A DNA stretch of 20,486 nucleotides, from assembly GCA_900556795.1 (NCBI GenBank), contig USQD01000007.1, positions 1 to 20,486 of the forward strand, read 5' to 3'. Numbering within the stretch: the first letter of the stretch is position 1; every line of letters starts with the position of its first letter. Source of the stretch: an uncultured Prevotella sp. (GTDB lineage Bacteria; Bacteroidota; Bacteroidia; Bacteroidales; Bacteroidaceae). The notes beneath the pieces are model-generated. The model was given only the letters and a program-made list of their open reading frames with translations. It did not search any database and was not told where the DNA came from. Positions 14,956 to 20,486 of this stretch are shown piece after piece. The position numbers and the translations under genes were made by a program.

Positions 14956-17900
14956 TTATTTCACCCATTCCATCAAGTCGTCATAATTGGTTACCTTATG
15001 ATAGTAGATGCCCGAACCTGAAAGTTGCTCGAAGAGCCTGTCAGCACAGGCTATCTTACCATTTTCTATGCCTCGCAAGTCGAGGGTTGACATGCTGCCC
15101 TTGGTTTCGGCTACGAAATAAACATGCTTCACGGCACCATCCTTGAAGGCTATCGCCCAGTCGGGAGAATAATTGCCCACAGGGGTAGGAATGTGGAAGC
15201 CTTTTGGCAACTTGGCATATACGGCAACATCGGTACTCGTATCGAGGTCTTCCACGAACTTGCGTTCCACACTCTGCTTTGCCGTTCCATCGGTAAACAC
15301 ATAATCCACGATGCTCTTTCTGCCCTGGTAAGCCTTGTCGAGCGAGGTATGTTTCTCCTCCGTAAAGATGGCGGAATCGTAGCTTCCCTCTATCTCGTTG
15401 TAACTGATATGATCTACGATGATGGTGGCTTTCTGCTCCAGAATCAGGCGGCTTACCCTGCGGATAAACTCTTCTGGATTCATCTTGTACATATCAAACT
15501 TTTCTGGCTTAATCTGACTCAGAATCCCGGCGATGGTCTTGCGAGTCAATCGGGTGTTGGCGGCAATCTTGCCCAGCAGGTCGTACTTTACGGTGCTTAC
15601 CACATCCGTTCTCAGGTCATCATGCTGCATTTCTTCCTGCACCATCATACTGCCCGCCTTCATGTCGTCGTACTTCAGTTCCGTCTTCTGCACTCCTCGG
15701 GTTACCACGTAGCTCAGTCTCGAAACTACCAGTTCCTTGTTGATGGCAGCAATGGCTTTCTCTATCAGTTCCTTACTTTCGAAGTTCACCGTATAGGCGT
15801 ATTTGTGGTTGATGCGATTCCAGAGTTCCTGGAATTCCTTCTTCGTGAAGTTCTCATTCAGTCTGTTCTCCGGAGTCTGCGGCGTACTTCCGTTTTCTAT
15901 CATACCATCAAGGGCAGAAGGATTCCATACGCCTTCTATCAGTTTATGAATCCATTTGCCGTATGGCTTTACTTCTTCTGGCAATGGTGCGAGTGTTCCC
16001 GATGTTGCGGCAGAGCGGTAAGCATCGGCTACATGACTTTCGTCATCCACATAACCATTCTTCACCAGATAGAAATAAATCTTCTTGGCTTCTGACGTCG
16101 TGATACTATGCTTGCTGCCATCCTCAATCGTGAAGGTCTTTCCATCGAAGTAATCGATGTCGGCAGCCTTCGGACGGTCGTAGAGATCTTCCGAAATATT
16201 CTTCTGCAGGTCGTTTACGAAATCAGCATAGCCCTCAGAGGCAATCACGGTAAGGCGGTTGATTTGCTGCACTTGTCCCTGCAGGGTATCGGCATCCTGT
16301 CGTACTCCCTTGTTGTCAACGCAGAGTCGCAGACCTCGTCCCACTTCCTGACGCTTCTGCGAGATGCTGTTCGCTTGTCTGAGCGAACAGATTTGGAAGA
16401 TGTTCGGATTGTCCCAACCTTCTCTCAAGGCAGAGTGGGAGAAGATGAAGCGAACTGGCGAGTAAGTTGGGTCGAGACTCAGCAGTCGTTCTTTATCTTT
16501 CATAATCAGGTCGTAAGCCGATACGTCGTCGCTTCCTGCTCCCTTCTTCTCATCGCTGTCCTTGATGCGCTTGGTCTTAGGGTCGATGGAGAAATAACCC
16601 TCATGGGTCTTGTTGACAGGGATGCAGCTGAGATACTGCATATACTCCGGGTCGTACATATTCTGATTCTCCAGCAGTTCTGCCCGATATTCCTGTTCAA
16701 AGATTTCTCCATAGCGTCCCAGCAGCGCATTGCCGTCTTCATCATACTGGCGATACTTGGCAACCTCGTCGATGAAGAAAAGCGAGAGGCACTTGATGCC
16801 GCGATGGAAGAGCGCACTTTCTTTTCGGAAGTGCGCCTTGACGGTTTCCCTTATCTGGATGCGAGCCTTGTGATCGGCAGTTACGTTGCCGATTACTTCC
16901 TTCAGCATCAGACTTTCGCCGTTGCTGAACTTTATCTGGCTGCGAGTCGGCTGACGGGCATCCACCACGATATCGGTAATCATGAATCCCTTGTATTGCA
17001 GCATGTTTCCAGAGGCACTATAGAGGTCATCGCCTTCTCCCAACTTCTTGTAGATTCGTTTGATGGCTCCCGTAGTGCTCTGTTGTTCTATCTCCAGCCT
17101 TACCTGTGGTGCCTTGTCTTTCGAGAGCAGCAGCTCTGCAAAATAGATATAGCTGTCGGTACCTTTCAGGTTCTTCAGTTCGAAACCTACTACCTCTATC
17201 TTCTTCACCAGTTTGTGGTTGTAGGCATCGAGAGCATCGAGTACATACACCGTGTTATGGTGTTCCTTGTGGGTAGCTGAGTAGTTCAGGGTGAAGAGCG
17301 GATTGAAGGCTTTGAGTGCCGTCTGTGTAGCGGCGCCTCCCATCTTCTGCGGTTCATCCAGGATGATGATAGGGTTGTTGGCAGCAAGAACGGCGATAGG
17401 CTTTCGGGAACCGAACTCATCTCGTTCGGAGTTGATGATGCGTGCCGCCTTGTTCTTGGATCCTTCCTTCATGGTGTTGAAGGCCTGGGTATTGATAATC
17501 ATCACGCTGATGTCGTTGCTCTGCGAGAAGGTGTCGATGTCGTTGAGGCTGCTGCTGTCGTAGATGAAGTAGCGAGCCTTCTTGCCGTATTGCTCCATGA
17601 AGTGATCTACCGTAATGTCGAAGCTCTTCTTCACACCCTCTCGGATAGCGATGCTTGGAACCACCACGATAAACTTGGTCCAGCCATACTGCTTGTTCAG
17701 TTCGAACATGGTCTTGATATAGACGTATGTCTTTCCCGTACCGGTTTCCATCTCCACATCGAGCTGGCAGGCTCCGAGTTTCTGACAGAGTTCTTCATCC
17801 TGATGGATGTTGTTCTCTGTCTGAATCTGTCGGATGTTGTCAAAGAGAGCTACCTTATCCATGGCAAGGCGGTTGTTCTTATAGCCCAGGCTATTGCCGG

Positions 17901-18090
17901 CATCATTGCTATCAGCAAAGACATCTGGATGTTCTATTTTGATATCAAACTTCTTGCTATCAACCACATACAGTTTTCCCTTATCCATCCTGTATTCTAG
18001 GTTGGCTTGGTTGGGCTGCCCCTTAAAGACGTTGATGACGCTCTCCACGGCATCGGTCTGATATTGTTGTATCTTAAACTTCAGTTTCAT
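14956..18090 (-). CDS. res: Type III restriction endonuclease subunit Res
   Basis: Res is the ATP-dependent motor and nuclease subunit of a type III restriction-modification complex; with Mod it cleaves DNA after meeting unmodified sites. The 1044-residue chain has helicase motif I METGTGKT (114–121), motif II DEPQ (245–248), motif III SATH (271–274), motif V LREGWDNPN (555–563) and motif VI QKRQEVGRGLRL (578–589). The C-terminal PD-(D/E)XK nuclease shows Asp977 (SPDWAI) and Glu995-x-Lys997 (AETKG). All key residues are present, so the enzyme looks intact. It lies 67 bp downstream of mod in the same direction and is probably translated from the same transcript. Confidence 0.95.
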   Translation of the reverse strand: MKLKFKIQQYQTDAVESVINVFKGQPNQANLEYRMDKGKLYVVDSKKFDIKIEHPDVFADSNDAGNSLGYKNNRLAMDKVALFDNIRQIQTENNIHQDEELCQKLGACQLDVEMETGTGKTYVYIKTMFELNKQYGWTKFIVVVPSIAIREGVKKSFDITVDHFMEQYGKKARYFIYDSSSLNDIDTFSQSNDISVMIINTQAFNTMKEGSKNKAARIINSERDEFGSRKPIAVLAANNPIIILDEPQKMGGAATQTALKAFNPLFTLNYSATHKEHHNTVYVLDALDAYNHKLVKKIEVVGFELKNLKGTDSYIYFAELLLSKDKAPQVRLEIEQQSTTGAIKRIYKKLGEGDDLYSASGNMLQYKGFMITDIVVDARQPTRSQIKFSNGESLMLKEVIGNVTADHKARIQIRETVKAHFRKESALFHRGIKCLSLFFIDEVAKYRQYDEDGNALLGRYGEIFEQEYRAELLENQNMYDPEYMQYLSCIPVNKTHEGYFSIDPKTKRIKDSDEKKGAGSDDVSAYDLIMKDKERLLSLDPTYSPVRFIFSHSALREGWDNPNIFQICSLRQANSISQKRQEVGRGLRLCVDNKGVRQDADTLQGQVQQINRLTVIASEGYADFVNDLQKNISEDLYDRPKAADIDYFDGKTFTIEDGSKHSITTSEAKKIYFYLVKNGYVDDESHVADAYRSAATSGTLAPLPEEVKPYGKWIHKLIEGVWNPSALDGMIENGSTPQTPENRLNENFTKKEFQELWNRINHKYAYTVNFESKELIEKAIAAINKELVVSRLSYVVTRGVQKTELKYDDMKAGSMMVQEEMQHDDLRTDVVSTVKYDLLGKIAANTRLTRKTIAGILSQIKPEKFDMYKMNPEEFIRRVSRLILEQKATIIVDHISYNEIEGSYDSAIFTEEKHTSLDKAYQGRKSIVDYVFTDGTAKQSVERKFVEDLDTSTDVAVYAKLPKGFHIPTPVGNYSPDWAIAFKDGAVKHVYFVAETKGSMSTLDLRGIENGKIACADRLFEQLSGSGIYYHKVTNYDDLMEWVK

Positions 18091-18109
18091 AATCGTAATC
18101 AGTAAAGCT

Positions 18110-18141
18110 CTTTTTACTTTTTTACCTTTTTACCCTTTTAT
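18110..18141. repeat. Imperfect tandem A/G-rich repeat between mod and res
   Basis: On the minus strand four imperfect 8–9-bp units (AAAAGGGTA, AAAAGGTA, AAAAAGTA, AAAAGAG) lie directly in front of the res start codon at 18090. Several units contain a Shine-Dalgarno-like AAAGG. A small hairpin, AAAATCC/GGATTTT, overlaps the end of mod beside it. The units are too irregular for an obvious slippage tract. Confidence 0.55.
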
Positions 18142-18157
18142 CTTTCAAAATCCCTTT

Positions 18158-20152
18158 CTAAAGGATTTTGGTGACCGTGTCAGGAGAATATGTTTTAAAG
18201 ATTTGCTCGAAGTTGGTGGCGGTGGAATCATCCTTCATGCTGGTGTCACGGAGCACGGCATAGGCTGGTTGCATCTGGGCGATGGCTTTTACTACTTCGT
18301 CGGTTACATCCGGGTCGAAGCAAGCCACGAGGTATCCTTCAGCAACGTTATAGATGGTCTTGCCAGCTACTGTTGTCGTTTCTATCTTCGAATCCAGGGT
18401 TGCGCCGAGTTCAAGCATTACCTGGAAGAGCAGGTCTTCGCAAGTTCTATCCGGCTTCACATTATCAACCTGCGAGAAGAGGTCGGCTTGTGAAATATCC
18501 TTTGGAGAATAGTAAATGTCCTGCATATTGGTGGAATCAAGTTTCAACACACGGAAGCCTGTATCGAGGTCTTGGGTGGTTAAAGGAGATTCCTCCTTGA
18601 TTTTCTTGCCGGCTCTTCTTATTCTTTCTTTTCCGATTTCACAGATTGTAAAATAGCCTGCTTTGCGTGCATCGCTATCTTTAGCTATGGCAGGATGTCC
18701 TGTCGCTTCATCTATGATGTAACGCTCTTTTTCTTCTTCTCCGTCTTTGTACTTCTCCGTCTTTGCAGTATAGGTTAGCTCTGGGAGTTGAACCATGATG
18801 AACTTTCGATTGCCTCCATCCTCTGCATTGAGTTGCATTACGGCATGAGCAGTAGATGCAGAACCACTGAAGAAGTCTAGGATAAGAGAATCTTGTAATT
18901 CTAATTTTTCTAAGAGGTACTTTATAAGTTCTTTTGGCTTTGAATAATTGAAATATCCAAGTCCTTCACTTTCTAGATATTTTGCCGCTTGTGTACTAGA
19001 GAATTTATCTATTACCCCCATAGGACGTTGGGTTCTTTTTATTGGATTTCCATCATTGTCACAATTCATATACTGTTTTGTATAAACTGTCCAAATTCCA
19101 GCATTATCTTTTTTTATAACAGTAAATCCTTTTTCTTTGTTTGTAAGGAACTTTTTTTGGGACCATCTCCAACATGCTTTTTTACCGGAATTATTATCTG
19201 ATGGCATGATAGTTGTGCCGTCTGGTGCAGATATAGGATAATCTAATGATTCTGAATATTGGATAGACCCCATTCCTAATTTTTGGAGATAATAAGGTCC
19301 TCTTTCCTTTATGTATTCATCAGAACCTTTGTAACGTTCTGCATTGCTTATTGGGTCTCCAAGAATGCTAGTTAAGTCTATTTTTTTAGAGTAACAAACA
19401 ATGTGCTCATGTTTTATGCGAAAAAGACGGCTATCAGAACTACCACCACCTTCTTTGTTGGTCCAAATCAAGTCTGCGACAAAGTTTTGTTCTCCAAACA
19501 CTTCATCGCAAACCTTTCGAAGATTCTCAACCTCATTATCGTCAATAGAAATAAATATCACACCATCATCGGTCAGCAAGTCTCTAGCAACTTTTAATCT
19601 CGGATAAATCATATTGAGCCAATCAGTATGGAATCTGCCATTGCTTTCGGCATTGGTAAACATACGGTTGCCCTGCTCGTCAAACTGTCCTGAGTTGGCG
19701 AGGTATTCTTCTGAAGACTGAGCAAAATCATCTTCATAAACAAAATCGTTTCCGGTGTTGTAAGGTGGGTCTATATAGATCATTTTCACCTTATGGAGGT
19801 AAGTCTCCTTCAGACACTTGAGAACATCGAGGTTGTCGCCCTCGATATAAAGGTTCTGGGTGTTGTCGAAATCAACACTATCTTCACGGCAAGGGCGAAG
19901 TGTGGCATTGATAGGAGAGTTGGCAAGGAGAATCGCCTTGCTCTTGTCGGGCCAGGTAAACTGGTAGCGTTCCGCTCTTTCTGACATCACACTATCAGAA
20001 AGATTCTGCTTGAGTTTCTCGAAATCTATGAGGTGCTTTGGCTGACCGCTTCTTTCATCCACGGTCTCCGTAACGCAGTCAGGAAACAGCTGCGCAATTT
20101 TCGTAATGTTATCCTCGACACCATTACTACTCTGCATTCTTAATTTGTCCAT
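18158..20152 (-). CDS. mod: Type III DNA adenine methyltransferase subunit Mod
   Basis: Mod recognises the target site and methylates adenine at N6; it is also required for Res to cut. The 664-residue protein has the beta-class order: catalytic DPPY (128–131, IYIDPPYNTGNDF) first and the AdoMet-binding motif DFFSGSASTA (426–435) later, with the target-recognition region between them (about 235–400). A helical N terminus and a C-terminal Res-contact region flank these. The DNA encoding the central region is much more AT-rich than both ends. It is the first gene of the mod–res operon; I found no clear promoter upstream. I see no long simple-sequence repeat in the coding region of the kind that causes phase variation in other mod genes. 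Confidence 0.95.
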   Translation of the reverse strand: MDKLRMQSSNGVEDNITKIAQLFPDCVTETVDERSGQPKHLIDFEKLKQNLSDSVMSERAERYQFTWPDKSKAILLANSPINATLRPCREDSVDFDNTQNLYIEGDNLDVLKCLKETYLHKVKMIYIDPPYNTGNDFVYEDDFAQSSEEYLANSGQFDEQGNRMFTNAESNGRFHTDWLNMIYPRLKVARDLLTDDGVIFISIDDNEVENLRKVCDEVFGEQNFVADLIWTNKEGGGSSDSRLFRIKHEHIVCYSKKIDLTSILGDPISNAERYKGSDEYIKERGPYYLQKLGMGSIQYSESLDYPISAPDGTTIMPSDNNSGKKACWRWSQKKFLTNKEKGFTVIKKDNAGIWTVYTKQYMNCDNDGNPIKRTQRPMGVIDKFSSTQAAKYLESEGLGYFNYSKPKELIKYLLEKLELQDSLILDFFSGSASTAHAVMQLNAEDGGNRKFIMVQLPELTYTAKTEKYKDGEEEKERYIIDEATGHPAIAKDSDARKAGYFTICEIGKERIRRAGKKIKEESPLTTQDLDTGFRVLKLDSTNMQDIYYSPKDISQADLFSQVDNVKPDRTCEDLLFQVMLELGATLDSKIETTTVAGKTIYNVAEGYLVACFDPDVTDEVVKAIAQMQPAYAVLRDTSMKDDSTATNFEQIFKTYSPDTVTKIL

Positions 20153-20164
20153 TCGTAGCTCTTT

Positions 20165-20430
20165 TCATTGTTGGTTACTATATATAATAAGGTATAGCAA
20201 CAAACATTGAAGCGAACTCCAACGTCTTTTGCTATAGCTGATGGGTGCGTTTGGAACTAAATCATTATCGGAGTAAAACGGGCAGCAGACAGAAGGATTG
20301 GCTGGAAAGCCATTCAATGAAAGCCTTGATGAAGTGAAGACAAAGAAGAAGCGTGAGCTTCCCTTATCAACACTTAGGCTTTTGCCGGGCCCATCCACAC
20401 GATAAGTTCCGCCCACGCTATAGCGTAGGC
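20165..20430 (-). other. Open reading stretch of unknown nature at the contig end
   Basis: Between mod and the adapter there is one frame on the minus strand open from the edge of genomic sequence (20430) to a stop codon at 20165, about 88 codons, with a possible GTG start at 20416. The translation is Ser/Phe-rich (for example GKSLSVDKGSSRFFFVFTSS) and I recognise no domain in it. It has the look of translated intergenic or repeat DNA rather than a normal protein. If it is a gene, its 5' end is missing. No promoter of the TAnnTTTG type is visible for mod in this stretch. Confidence 0.25.
20411..20430. repeat. 20-bp near-perfect palindrome next to the adapter
   Basis: The 20 bases form an inverted repeat with a single mismatched pair; the central ACGCTATAGCGT is a perfect 12-bp palindrome. 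It ends exactly where adapter sequence begins. It could be a genuine site or the product of a fold-back during library preparation or assembly. GCTATAGC also occurs at 20231–20238. Confidence 0.6.
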
Positions 20431-20486
20431 AGATCGGAAGAGCGTCGTGTAGGGAAAGAGTGTAGATCTCGGTGGTCGCCGTATCA
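20431..20486. other. Illumina sequencing adapter (assembly contamination)
   Basis: The 56 bases from AGATCGGAAGAGCGTCG to the end of the window match the reverse complement of the Illumina universal (P5) adapter without a mismatch, lacking only the last two T of the 58-base oligonucleotide. This is untrimmed library sequence and not part of the organism's genome. Confidence 0.98.

Noticed and set aside
1..20430. tRNA, rRNA or riboswitch genes.
   Set aside because: The gaps between genes are short and I saw no cloverleaf, rRNA-like or riboswitch-like sequence; a covariance-model scan was not possible here.

Overview
The window looks like one end of an assembled contig from a Bacteroidales gut or oral bacterium, most likely Prevotella/Segatella. 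The reasons are the fused LpxC-FabZ protein, the gene order lpxD–lpxC/fabZ–lpxA–miaA, Bacteroidetes-type promoters (TTTG-N20-TAnnTTTG) and weak or absent Shine-Dalgarno sequences. The genus is an inference; there is no rRNA or tRNA gene here to fix it.

Region 1 (1–4413, + strand) is core metabolism. lpxD, lpxC-fabZ and lpxA make the early lipid A intermediates and supply 3-hydroxyacyl-ACP dehydratase activity. miaA, a tRNA-modification gene, follows with its start codon overlapping the lpxA stop codon. An inverted intergenic repeat sits between lpxD and lpxC, and a second repeat cluster with a strong hairpin separates miaA from the convergent genes beyond it.

Region 2 (4421–13280, − strand) is a regulated export module. 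Transcription runs right to left: a sigma-54 response regulator, a soluble histidine kinase, a TolC-type outer membrane channel, a HlyD-type adaptor, a two-unit FtsX/MacB-like permease and a LolD/MacB-like ATPase. Between the kinase and the channel lie a good -24/-12 (sigma-54) promoter match and, about 90–110 bp upstream of its expected start site, two near-identical 14-bp palindromes exactly 21 bp apart. The simplest reading is that the response regulator binds these palindromes and switches on the four export genes. The same DNA also folds into a strong terminator for the kinase gene.

Region 3 (13281–20430, − strand) is accessory and defence-like: an Rpn/PD-(D/E)XK nuclease-family gene with its own promoter, terminator and a 12-bp tandem repeat, and a type III restriction-modification operon (mod, res). 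A 94-codon ORF follows res and resembles only the first part of a much larger PLD/SNF2-helicase-type protein, so it is probably a remnant. The centre of mod is AT-rich, as expected if the target-recognition domain had been exchanged.

The last 56 bases (20431–20486) are Illumina adapter sequence, not genome. The stretch 20153–20430 is of uncertain nature and sits at a contig break. I found no convincing wholly new system. The best leads are the dual-use palindrome pair, the helicase remnant in the restriction-modification operon and the possible intragenic product of the Rpn gene.
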